Assembly (NCBI GenBank): GCA_910575105.1
Contig: CAJTDK010000002.1
Coordinates: 1 to 64,000 of the forward strand
Direction of reading: 5' to 3'
Length of the DNA stretch: 64,000 bases
Source: Lachnospiraceae bacterium
GTDB taxonomy: Bacteria > Bacillota > Clostridia > Lachnospirales > Lachnospiraceae
Below, piece after piece: positions 1 to 7,072 of the stretch; within the stretch, counting starts at the first letter, position 1, and each line of letters opens with the position of its first letter. Both the position numbers and the translations under genes were made by a program. Below the pieces are notes generated by a model. That model did not search any database and had not been told where the DNA came from. It saw nothing but the letters and a program-made list of their open reading frames with translations.

Positions 1-110
1 GGGATCCGGTCAGCAAGACGGATCCACCTGTTTTTGGGATTCATATGCATCCCAAGCGGCTGATTAAAATCAAAAAAGGAATGTTGCAATTTATCAAGCG
101 GTCTGTACAT
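1..110 (-). CDS. IS1182-like transposase, N-terminal fragment cut by window edge
   Basis: Reading leftwards from an ATG at 110, 36 codons run off the window edge. The protein starts MYRPLDKLQHSFFDFNQP and continues with GMHMNPKNRW, which is the typical opening of IS1182-group (IS5-like) DDE transposases. A GAGGAG ribosome site lies about 10 bases upstream on the same strand. The catalytic domain is outside the window, so integrity cannot be judged. An insertion sequence here fits the decay seen in the next 13 kb. The family name rests on recognised N-terminal sequence only. Confidence 0.7.
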   Translation of the reverse strand, partial: MYRPLDKLQHSFFDFNQPLGMHMNPKNRWIRLADRI

Positions 111-238
111 GGCATTTTAACTCCTCTGCAAGTATATTTTATAAGGTTATCTGCATGAAAAACGAATTCCAATGGTTCATTACCTTGCATTTATTATACG
201 CCTAATTGAAAGAAAAATCAGTAAAATCAAGCATTTAA

Positions 239-565
239 GACTTAATCAGCAGTCACTATTTAGGAAATGATAAGCTTCTGTGGAAATCACTTGTTGATAC
301 GAAATCAAAATCATTAATACGCATTTCAAGTAATGATACGAAACAGCCAACACATATGGCAATGGTTAAGTTTCTTAAGAAGAATTATTATAGCCAAACA
401 ATAAAAATTGAAAAAAATTGAGACACTTGTGACAGAAGATATGGTATATGATATATTAGATAAATATAAAGAGGTGCTTACCGAACAACGGAAAAATCTA
501 ATAGGTAAATATATTTTATCAAAAGTTCAACTGCTGAGAAAAGTTTATGGAGAAAAGGAGGAATA
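239..565 (+). pseudogene. Decayed unknown gene, two frames
   Basis: Two AT-rich open stretches on the + strand look like one gene with a frameshift near 420. The first (from 239, after a stop) reads through LLWKSLVDTKSKSLIRIS and stops at about 420; the second, in the next frame, starts near IETLVTEDMVYD and ends with VYGEKEE at the stop just before the HIRAN gene. The 5' end is missing, possibly lost when the IS element to the left inserted. I do not recognise the family. Its last codons overlap the ribosome site of the HIRAN gene, so the two were probably one operon. Positions 111-238 hold no gene that I can see. Confidence 0.35.
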
Positions 566-567
566 AC

Positions 568-1203
568 ATGTCAGTTAAAGATGGGAAAGACTACCTTTAT
601 TTGATTTGGAAATCTGAACAGACCAGAAAACAATATATTATTGGTCAGTTGACAAAGAATGGCCAATATGAATTCCAATATAGTGAGGAAGTGCAATCTG
701 CTATTGCTGATGGCTTTAAACCTTTGCTTTGTTTTCCAGACTTAAATAAAGTATATAAAGATGACAGACTTTTCGCAATTTTTAAAAGCCGTTTACCAGA
801 CAGAAAGAGAAAAAATATTCAAGAGATTTTGGGAAAATACGGCTTGGAGGAATATGATGATTATATGTTACTGAAAAGAAGCGGCGCACGTCTTCCAATT
901 GATAATCTTGAGTTAATTGATCCAATATTAAGTTTAGATAATAATGTAACCAGGATTTTTTTTATGGCGGGCGTTCGACACTATTTAGATTGTGATGGTG
1001 AAGAGTGCAATCGGTCGATTAAAGTAACCCGTGGAGATGAGGTGTTTTTACGTGAAGAACCGGAAAACTTTCATGATCAAAATGCGGTACAGTTTTTGAA
1101 CACTTCAGGAAAAGTATTGGGATATATTCCACGCTACTATAGCAAAGAGGTGTGCAAATTACTAAAGCAAGGGAAAAAATTGTATGTCATATTTATAACG
1201 TAG
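568..1203 (+). CDS. HIRAN-domain protein, frameshifted near its C-terminus
   Basis: The 211-residue protein has an N-terminal part of unknown function (YLIWKSEQ, then FKSRLPDRKRK and RSGARLPID) followed by a HIRAN domain at about residues 130-205 (FFMAGVRHY, FHDQNAVQF, LGYIPRYYS). HIRAN domains bind DNA ends or ssDNA in helicase-associated proteins. The ATG at 568 is chosen over the one at 547 because AAGGAGGA at 555-562 is placed for it. The reading frame ends abruptly in LYVIFIT. In the +1 frame the text continues CHIYNVDKNKNCNECIKI to a stop at 1257-1259, which reads like the normal HIRAN end, so one base seems to be missing near 1180. The protein may still fold without the last 20 or so residues. 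The region is clearly more AT-rich than its surroundings. Confidence 0.6.
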   Translation: MSVKDGKDYLYLIWKSEQTRKQYIIGQLTKNGQYEFQYSEEVQSAIADGFKPLLCFPDLNKVYKDDRLFAIFKSRLPDRKRKNIQEILGKYGLEEYDDYMLLKRSGARLPIDNLELIDPILSLDNNVTRIFFMAGVRHYLDCDGEECNRSIKVTRGDEVFLREEPENFHDQNAVQFLNTSGKVLGYIPRYYSKEVCKLLKQGKKLYVIFIT

Positions 1204-1332
1204 ATAAAAATAAAAATTGCAACGAATGTATAAAGATAATTATGAAAATTGCAAATTAGTGTTTGAAAGCCTTGAGTCAGTCTAGCTGCTTTTGGGGAAC
1301 TACTTAAGAAAATAGAAGAACAATTTTTAGTC

Positions 1333-1758
1333 TTAGCTTGACACAACCGTACCCTGTACGATACGGATATAGTTAGGGCTGAACTCCTTTGCAAGTTCCA
1401 GTTGCCAGTTCTGCACGTTGATAGGCTCTATCTCGTCCGTTGCCATTTTGTAGAAGTATGCGAAATGCTTCTGAATGGTGGAACGGCGGTTTAGGTAGGT
1501 GCTTTCCTTTACCTGCGTTTTATACCACGGCAGGTAGGTTTCTTCAATGAACGTCTGAAAAGAAATCGTTTCTTTTTTGGCGGTCAGTTCTTCGGTGGAA
1601 GTGAGGACAAGTTTTGAATATTCCTCCCGTGCTTCCTTTTTTGTCTTAAAGCCGCTTCGGTATTTCTGGATTTGTTTACCTGTTATCGGATTGTAGCCTA
1701 AGTTTGCTCTAAAATAATAAGTTCCGTTATCTGCTTTCTTGATTGGGTCTTTCGCCAT
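1333..1758 (-). pseudogene. Tyrosine recombinase (integrase), N-terminal fragment
   Basis: The 141 residues start MAKDPIKKADNGTYYFRA, an AP2-like arm-binding domain, followed by the SAM-like core-binding domain (QTFIEETYLPWY, STYLNRRSTIQKHF). This is the front of a Tn916-type ICE integrase of about 400 residues. Similarity stops after YIRIVQG near 1352, and the catalytic domain with the R, HxxR and Tyr motifs is gone, so it cannot recombine DNA. The ATG at 1758 has a GGAGTG ribosome site. It lies just downstream of a DUF3173 gene in the usual arrangement. It is a remnant of a lost element, separate from the ICE at 31.6 kb. Confidence 0.75.
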
Positions 1759-1769
1759 AATATCACTCC

Positions 1770-1988
1770 TTACATTGGTGTGCAAGAAGTACATTCAGCC
1801 TGCCCGTCTTGAAATCTGATACCCAACAATTCCTCCACGGCTTCCCTCGGTACACGGTCTAATTTCCGGGACTGGTAGTATGTATGCCCTTTGGAAATCA
1901 TAAGTTTCTTCGCTTCCCTTATAATGTCAGCCGCAAAAGAAGTACCATAACCCAGAGCAATTAAATCTTTTTTGGTTACGGTTATCAT
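1770..1988 (-). CDS. DUF3173-family protein, excisionase-like partner of integrase
   Basis: This 72-residue protein starts MITVTKKDLIALGYG and contains REAKKLMISKGHTYY, a pattern typical of DUF3173 proteins encoded immediately upstream of ICE integrases. They are small helix-turn-helix-like proteins thought to act as excisionases or regulators; that role is inferred from context. AAAGGAGG lies just before the ATG. The gene looks intact, but its integrase is truncated, so it probably has no current partner at this locus. Confidence 0.65.
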   Translation of the reverse strand: MITVTKKDLIALGYGTSFAADIIREAKKLMISKGHTYYQSRKLDRVPREAVEELLGIRFQDGQAECTSCTPM

Positions 1989-2099
1989 AGCCCTCCTTTC
2001 CTAGACCAGATAATGAAACCTCAATATCTTGTCTATCATGATAACAGATTTTTGGCAAAAATGCTCGTTAAATTTAGTTATTTTTCAAAAAAGTTGAGT

Positions 2100-2470
2100 A
2101 AAATGGGCGGAACGGACGGCTTGGCAGCTCCACGGGACTTGCACCCCTCTCATTCCTATGAGTAGCCGTGTCATACGGGTGTATCATTATGCCAATGTAC
2201 GGGTCATGGCGGCGGCAGTTTCCACTTTGCCGCCTGCGGTTCACTGATAGTATCGCTCGCCCCTTGCCGGGGGTCTTGGCGTATCAGCCCGTAGGCTCGC
2301 CGCACATTGAACGTGTCCGTTTGCCCTATGCTGCGCCTTGCGCTTTCTTTGTCAAAGTTCCGGGGGCTTGTCAGCCCGCAAAGACGCACCATGCAGATGT
2401 GCTTTTGCGGAATGGCAAGAAGCGGCGGGCGGTCAGCCCGCCCGTGCTTTTGGTTCTCTTTTGTCCCGTC
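2100..2470. other. GC-rich block without a convincing gene
   Basis: This stretch is much richer in G and C than the AT-rich DNA on both sides. It holds open frames on both strands, but none has a ribosome site or a recognisable product. Two clear hairpins are visible: GGCGGCA/TGCCGCC at 2212-2233 and GGCGGGC/GCCCGCC at 2424-2442, the second followed by a weak T-rich stretch. It probably belonged to the same lost element as the integrase fragment. Positions 1989-2099 and 2471-2644 show nothing else that I can support. Confidence 0.4.
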
Positions 2471-2644
2471 CTTTAAGCAACCTTAAAGTGCATTACGGTG
2501 ACGTATGGAAATGATGAAAGCCCTTTGTCGTTTGTGTCTGCACGGATTTTGGATACTAGATTGGCATTGTGATTGCTTTGATAACAAACCAGTTTCCAAT
2601 CCACTGTATATTGACTAAAGGAGAGCGGGCAGGAAGATGATAAA

Positions 2645-2687
2645 AAACAGCAGGAAAGCCAATTCACGGTTTTCCTGCTGTATTTTG
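2645..2687 (-). terminator. Strong Rho-independent terminator
   Basis: ACAGCAGGAAA and TTTCCTGCTGT form an 11-bp perfect stem. On the minus strand it is followed by six T residues, so it ends the HxlR/SnoaL transcript; on the plus strand it is followed by ATTTT and may work both ways. Confidence 0.8.
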
Positions 2688-2722
2688 TGTGGCGAGGCAG
2701 ATGAATATGCTCAATAGAGAAG

Positions 2723-3142
2723 TCAGAACCACATTGCGGATTCTTCTCTAAATTGCGGCACATCTCCATCCTGGTAAGGATCGTAATTGCCTGTGTTACA
2801 GACAAATTCTTTTAGTGACAGTATTTTATCATCTGGTGTCCATTCAATGAGTGAGATTCCGTCAAACGCCTCCACTTTTCCATCGTTCATTTTGTTTTTG
2901 AAATACCACTCTACAATGGTCTGATTTTCTTTGTGGAAATACTGCTTGATATCCCATTGCAAAACAGTTCCGCGGGTATTCCATTCATCAAACCATAGCC
3001 TTATCTTAGCGGCACTGTGGTATTCCGGCCCCCAGCTTTCCGTATAAACGGCATTTTCAGAGAATATTTTTAATATGCCTAAATCGCTTTTTTGCAGCCA
3101 CATATCAAACCATAATCTGATTGTTTCTTCATGTCGATTCAT
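2723..3142 (-). CDS. SnoaL-like (NTF2-fold) protein
   Basis: The 139-residue protein has the pattern of the SnoaL-like/NTF2-fold family: an N-terminal helix pair (IRLWFDMWLQKSDLGILK), then FSENAVYTESWGPEY, a strand-rich middle (TIVEWYFKNKMNDGKV) and FDGISLIEWTPDDKI. Members are small cone-shaped proteins that may be isomerases, hydrolases or ligand binders; the substrate cannot be read from sequence. Its ATG overlaps the stop of the upstream HxlR remnant (ATGA), so it was translated as the second gene of that operon. A strong terminator follows. With its regulator broken, expression control is uncertain. Confidence 0.7.
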   Translation of the reverse strand: MNRHEETIRLWFDMWLQKSDLGILKIFSENAVYTESWGPEYHSAAKIRLWFDEWNTRGTVLQWDIKQYFHKENQTIVEWYFKNKMNDGKVEAFDGISLIEWTPDDKILSLKEFVCNTGNYDPYQDGDVPQFREESAMWF

Positions 3143-3485
3143 TGCAAAACCTCCAAATCATCTTTTTTCTGCTGATATGTTTTCCCCCATTCGCACAGCT
3201 CACGTAAGATTGGTTTCAACGTAATGCCTATTTCGCTTAATGAATATTCAACCCTCGGAGGGACTTCCGGGAAAACATTTCTCAGCACGATTCCCTGTTC
3301 TTCCAGTTCCCGGAGCTGCTGAGTCAGGGTTTTGGTGGTGATGTTCCCTAAGAGCTTTTGCAGTTCATTAAAGCGAATGGTGCCCTTAGACAGATGCCAG
3401 AGTATTTTCAGCTTCCATTTCCCGCTTAAGATATTCAGCCCCAGTTCTACCGGACACTGCGTATCTGCCGCCTGAAAAAGAATAT
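3139..3485 (-). pseudogene. HxlR-family transcriptional regulator lacking its start
   Basis: The minus strand reads CPVELGLNILSGKWKLKIL, then RFNELQKLL, KTLTQQLRELEEQGIV and PPRVEYSLSEIG, the standard HxlR winged-helix sequence. About 100 residues are open, ending at a TGA that overlaps the next gene. There is no start codon: the reading frame continues into LFQAADTQ and meets the junction with the amidohydrolase fragment at about 3475-3485. The conserved first Cys of HxlR proteins is present. The 5' end and promoter are lost by a deletion that also removed the front of the gene on the other strand. Confidence 0.75.
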
Positions 3486-3946
3486 TGCAGAAGTCGTGGA
3501 AGCAGTAAGAACATATCCAGACCGCTTCTTAGGATTCGGTGCTGTGCCTTTGGGGATGGAACTGGAAGAAGCTGAGGATTTATCCGGTTTGGGTACACAC
3601 CTTCCACCCGGTCACGATGTACGGGATAAAATGCTTAATGTCACTGTGTGAAAAGTATCCCGACATTCCCGTTATTTTCGGACACTTTGGCGGTTCAAAC
3701 TGGATGGATATAATCAAGTTTGCAAAAGGACATGATAATGTCTACTTAGACCTCTCTGCGGCTTTTGCGTCCATTGCCATGAAAATGGTGTTGATCGAAT
3801 TACCGGAAAGATGTTTGTACAGTTCAGATGCGCCTAATGGGGAACCGTATCTATACAGGCAGCTCATCGAATTTGTAAGCCCGGATAAAAGGACGGCGGA
3901 GATGGCATTAGGGGAGAACATATCCCGGTTACTGGAATTACACTAA
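3478..3946 (+). pseudogene. Amidohydrolase remnant (5' loss plus internal deletion)
   Basis: From 3480 the + strand reads AEVVEAVRTYPDRFLGFGAV, then EEAEDLS. Near 3590 the frame changes to PVWVHTFHPVTMYGIKCLM, which continues with IPVIFGHFGGSNWMDII and LYSSDAPNGEP to a stop at 3946. This is the C-terminal half of an amidohydrolase-2 type TIM-barrel hydrolase (metal-binding His in VHTFH and FGHFGG, Asp in SSDAP). The N-terminal HxH region is missing and a segment between EDLS and PVWVH is deleted out of frame. It is not functional. It was probably divergently transcribed from the HxlR gene. Confidence 0.7.
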
Positions 3947-4458
3947 AGATAAAGAGGGAAAGGGCTTACAGGCTTTTTTTCTATATGCGGCGGTCTGCTA
4001 TTTCCGCTGGCCGGCCGGGAGACCTGATAAGGAAAATGACTTGGAAAGGGAATATGCGGGTGGGCTTATCGGACGAAAAGCGAAAAACTTTAGAGGTGTT
4101 TTTACATTTTTTCAGTATGCTTTCTGCCTTTCGTTCCTGAAAAATGGTCGTTTTGTTCCCTCCGCCCGAAAAATAAAAATTTTCTGCCGATATAAAAGGT
4201 GAATGCCTTTGCGGGATTATGAAAAGGCGATGGCGGATGAGGGAGAGTAAGATTGAGAGCCGTCTGCGGGAAGAGGCGAAAAAGATGGGAGGGGATGCGG
4301 CAGCTTAAAAGTTTGGGATTCCCTATCTATGTGGTTGACGGGGTGGAGCAGATAGTTGATAATGGATGTAGATGACTTCCCAAAGATATCGGAAACAACA
4401 GAATCAAATGCAATATTACGGACCGTAAGAGCATTCTGATGGCGGAATGGAGATTTTT
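3947..4458. other. Degenerate intergenic region, possible VRR-NUC remnant
   Basis: No intact gene is visible. A 23-codon frame at 4237-4308 starts MRESKIESRLREEAKKMGG, which resembles the first residues of phage VRR-NUC nucleases; in those proteins the next residues are hydrophobic followed by KF, and here a stop precedes KF. The rest of the domain is absent. The upstream part (3960-4230) shows no recognisable content. It lies directly before the response regulator and must hold that operon's promoter, but no clear one was found. Confidence 0.3.
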
Positions 4459-5136
4459 ATGGATAGATATAAGATTTTAATAGTTGATGATGAGCAGGGC
4501 ATTGTCACTATGCTGAAAGACTATTTTGAATTTCATGGATACTTAGTATATACAGCCATGAGTGGAGCAGAAGCCCTTAAGGAAATCAATTCAAAACCTG
4601 ACATTATTCTGCTTGATATCAATATGCCTGACATGGATGGACTTGAAGTGTGCAGAACAATCAGGGATCATATATCCTGTCCTATCATTTTTTTGACTGC
4701 AAGAATAGAAGAAATGGATGCAATCATTGGGTTCCAGTCAGGCGGAGATGATTACGTGGTAAAGCCTTTCCGGTTAGGCGAGTTAGGGGCAAGGGTAGAA
4801 GCGCATTTACGTCGTGAAAACCGGGGGGATTCCGGTTTGTCAGCAAAATTTATTGACAGCCTTGCGATAAATTATGACAAAAGGCGAGTGTCTTATCAGG
4901 ATCAGGTGGTTCCGTTGACAAAAAAGGAATTTGATATTGTTGAACTGCTTACAAGGAATCCGGGGCAGGTATTTGATAAAGAAAGAATTTACGAAGTGAT
5001 CTGGGGATGCGATGGTGATGGGAATAGTTCCATTATCGTAGAACATATACGGAGGATCAGAAAAAAGTTCATGGAGTATACAGGGAAAAATTATATAGAA
5101 ACAGTTTGGGGGATAGGGTATAAATGGGAAAATTAA
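4459..5136 (+). CDS. OmpR-family response regulator, BceR/VanR-like
   Basis: The 225-residue protein has a receiver domain at residues 1-115 (acid pocket DD at 10-11, phospho-acceptor Asp53 in LLDINMPDMDG, Lys in DDYVVKPF) and a winged-helix DNA-binding domain at about 130-225 (VPLTKKEFDIVELL, ETVWGIGYKW). It starts at 4459 because GGAG at 4449-4452 is correctly spaced; an ATG at 4447 is in frame but has no ribosome site. Its last codons overlap the kinase gene by 13 bases. With the ABC transporter downstream, the set resembles systems that sense peptide antibiotics acting on lipid II. Inference: it activates the transporter genes. Confidence 0.88.
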   Translation: MDRYKILIVDDEQGIVTMLKDYFEFHGYLVYTAMSGAEALKEINSKPDIILLDINMPDMDGLEVCRTIRDHISCPIIFLTARIEEMDAIIGFQSGGDDYVVKPFRLGELGARVEAHLRRENRGDSGLSAKFIDSLAINYDKRRVSYQDQVVPLTKKEFDIVELLTRNPGQVFDKERIYEVIWGCDGDGNSSIIVEHIRRIRKKFMEYTGKNYIETVWGIGYKWEN

Positions 5137-6224
5137 AAACAGTTTATAGAAATCTTCCTTTGAAAAAGGCTTTAAACATTACAATCGTGGGTTCACTTTT
5201 CATTGCTTTTTTAGGAGTGATGGCGATATTGTTGGCGACACGGTCAAGCTATTATGCTCTTGCAGCAGAAAATCCGGAAAATCCGGCTCTGCATTGGCAT
5301 GATTTTTTAACCATATCAACAGTAGGCGGCTATGTCTGTGCTGTAATCGTTGCAGGATCATTTATTTTCTATAAACTAAAACTTTACATTCCCATAAAGG
5401 CATTAACGGATGGAATAGATCAGATAGCCGTGGATGATCTGGATTTTTCTGTACAGTATGATGCAGAAGATGAATTAGGGATGCTCTGTAAGTCTTTTGA
5501 ACGGATGAAGAATGAATTGCAGAATAATTATAAGAAGATATGGCGTATGACGGAAGAACGCAGAAAGCTGGGTGCTGTCTTTGCACATGACTTGCGGACA
5601 CCACTTACGGTATTGCAGGGATATACAGATTTTTTGGAAGAGTATATCCCATTCCCTGAGAAAGAGGATGCAAAACTGTTGGAAACAAACCGCATGATGG
5701 CATATTACATTAAGCGTCTGGAAGATTATGTCGAAGTTATGAACACCATCCAAAAGTTAGAGGATACGCCGGTTAACGTACAGACAATTTCCATAGACAG
5801 TTTGATGAAAATGTTAGATGACAACATAAAATCGACAGCTAAGAAATATGGGAAAGACATTTCCGCTGCAAAGGAAGTCAATCTGCAGGAGATCAGGGGG
5901 GATATTTCCCTGATTTTCAGGGTATTGGAAAATGTTATGAGAAATGCCTGCCGTTATTCTAAGGACAAAGTTTTTGTGCATCTGTATACGCAGAATCATT
6001 TGCTTTTTTTTGAAATAATTGATGATGGAGCAGGATTTAGTCCGGAAGCTCTGGGGCAGGCGCTAAATCCCTTCTACACCTCTGGAGAATCTGGAACTGC
6101 CCATTTTGGCCTTGGATTGAACATCTGTAAAATCCTGTGCGAAAAACATGGCGGCAGTATTACAATCAGCAATACGCCGGATTCGGGCGCCAGAGTGCAA
6201 TTTTCATTTTTGTTGGAAAAGTAG
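5124..6224 (+). CDS. Sensor histidine kinase with short extracellular loop
   Basis: The 366-residue protein has two membrane segments (about 19-38 and 66-88) separated by a loop of under 30 residues, a HAMP linker (IPIKALTDGIDQ), a dimerisation helix with the phospho-acceptor His155 in FAHDLRTPLTVLQGY, and an ATPase domain with the N box (VLENVMRNACRYS), G1 (DDGAGFSPEA) and G2 (HFGLGLNICK). The short loop is like intramembrane-sensing kinases such as BceS, which take their signal from the partner ABC transporter. The start overlaps the regulator gene, so translation is coupled. A terminator follows the stop. Confidence 0.88.
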   Translation: MGKLKTVYRNLPLKKALNITIVGSLFIAFLGVMAILLATRSSYYALAAENPENPALHWHDFLTISTVGGYVCAVIVAGSFIFYKLKLYIPIKALTDGIDQIAVDDLDFSVQYDAEDELGMLCKSFERMKNELQNNYKKIWRMTEERRKLGAVFAHDLRTPLTVLQGYTDFLEEYIPFPEKEDAKLLETNRMMAYYIKRLEDYVEVMNTIQKLEDTPVNVQTISIDSLMKMLDDNIKSTAKKYGKDISAAKEVNLQEIRGDISLIFRVLENVMRNACRYSKDKVFVHLYTQNHLLFFEIIDDGAGFSPEALGQALNPFYTSGESGTAHFGLGLNICKILCEKHGGSITISNTPDSGARVQFSFLLEK

Positions 6225-6250
6225 ATACTTTTGTGATATTTTTCATTTAC

Positions 6251-6280
6251 ACTCTCCTTATAGCAATGAGGAGAGTTTTT
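6251..6280 (+). terminator. Terminator or attenuator between kinase and transporter
   Basis: ACTCTCCT (6251-6258) and AGGAGAGT (6269-6276) form an 8-bp perfect stem followed by TTTT. It separates the two-component genes from the transporter genes, so the latter are probably transcribed mainly from their own promoter. Confidence 0.75.
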
Positions 6281-6297
6281 ATTTTCTCCGGAAAATA
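6280..6297. promoter_or_regulatory. Palindrome before the ABC transporter genes
   Basis: TATTTTC and GAAAATA flank TCCG, a perfect 7-bp inverted repeat placed between the terminator and the ribosome site of the ATPase gene. It could be an operator or the foot of an mRNA hairpin. No matching copy was noticed before the regulator gene, so binding by the response regulator is only a guess. Confidence 0.4.
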
Positions 6298-6319
6298 ACT
6301 TGTGAAGGAGTATCGGCAT

Positions 6320-7072
6320 ATGGAAAAAATACTATCTGTATCAGGGTTGCAAAAATCTTACGTTACAAAAGGGAATACCTACCCTGTGCTGAAAGGTGTC
6401 AGCATGGAGATGGACAGAGGTGAATTTGCTGCGGTCATGGGACCGTCCGGCAGCGGAAAAACGACACTGCTGAATATTGTGTCAGGTTTTTTATCAGCAG
6501 ACAGTGGCAAAGTGAAAGTGGGTTCTGTAGATATGCTTCATACGGATAAAGAAAAACAAGCTGAAATCCGTTCCAGTATATTAGGGTTTATTTTTCAGGA
6601 TTTTATGCTGATCGATGGGTTGACGGTGCAGGAAAATATTTTTCTTCCACAAATCATTGCCAAAAAGCCTGCCGCAGATATGGAAGGAAAAACAAGAGAT
6701 CTGCTGTGCGCCTTTGGCATTGAGGACATTTCCGGAAAATATCCGGGCGAGCTTTCCGGAGGTCAAAAGCAACGGGTGGCTATTGCAAGGGCTTTATCAA
6801 ATGAACCGTTGTTAATCTTAGCGGATGAGCCGACTGGCAATCTTGATTCCCAGTCAAGCAATGCTGTCATAGAAGCGTTTCTGTTTGCCAAGGAACAGCT
6901 GGGGGCTACAGTTTTGATGGTGACACATGATGCGATTGCTGCTTCTCATGCGGATCGTGTGATTGCTTTGTCGGATGGAATGGTAGTAAGGGAATTGGTA
7001 CGTCAGAAAGAGCAGAGGCAGTTTATGAATGACATTCTGGAATTTTTGAAGATTGTGGAGGTGGGGCAATGA
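6320..7072 (+). CDS. ABC transporter ATP-binding protein, BceA-like
   Basis: The 250-residue ATPase has Walker A (GPSGSGKTT), Q loop (FIFQDFMLIDGLTV), signature (LSGGQKQRVAIARAL), Walker B (LLILADEPTGNLDSQ) and the H loop (VTHDAIAA). The spacing is that of the MacB/BceA family, which works with large FtsX-like permeases. The ATG at 6320 follows AAGGAG at 6305-6310; an in-frame GTG at 6302 lies on the ribosome site itself and is rejected. The stop overlaps the permease start (ATGA). Together they probably remove or release peptide antibiotics such as bacitracin or lantibiotics from the membrane; the exact drug is not visible. Confidence 0.88.
   Translation: MEKILSVSGLQKSYVTKGNTYPVLKGVSMEMDRGEFAAVMGPSGSGKTTLLNIVSGFLSADSGKVKVGSVDMLHTDKEKQAEIRSSILGFIFQDFMLIDGLTVQENIFLPQIIAKKPAADMEGKTRDLLCAFGIEDISGKYPGELSGGQKQRVAIARALSNEPLLILADEPTGNLDSQSSNAVIEAFLFAKEQLGATVLMVTHDAIAASHADRVIALSDGMVVRELVRQKEQRQFMNDILEFLKIVEVGQ

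Noticed and set aside
2105-2160. tRNA-like T-arm words in the GC-rich block
   Set aside because: No acceptor stem, D-arm or anticodon stem can be formed around them.
2168-2476. 102-codon frame in the GC-rich block
   Set aside because: No ribosome site and low-complexity, Pro/Arg-rich product typical of chance frames in GC-rich DNA.
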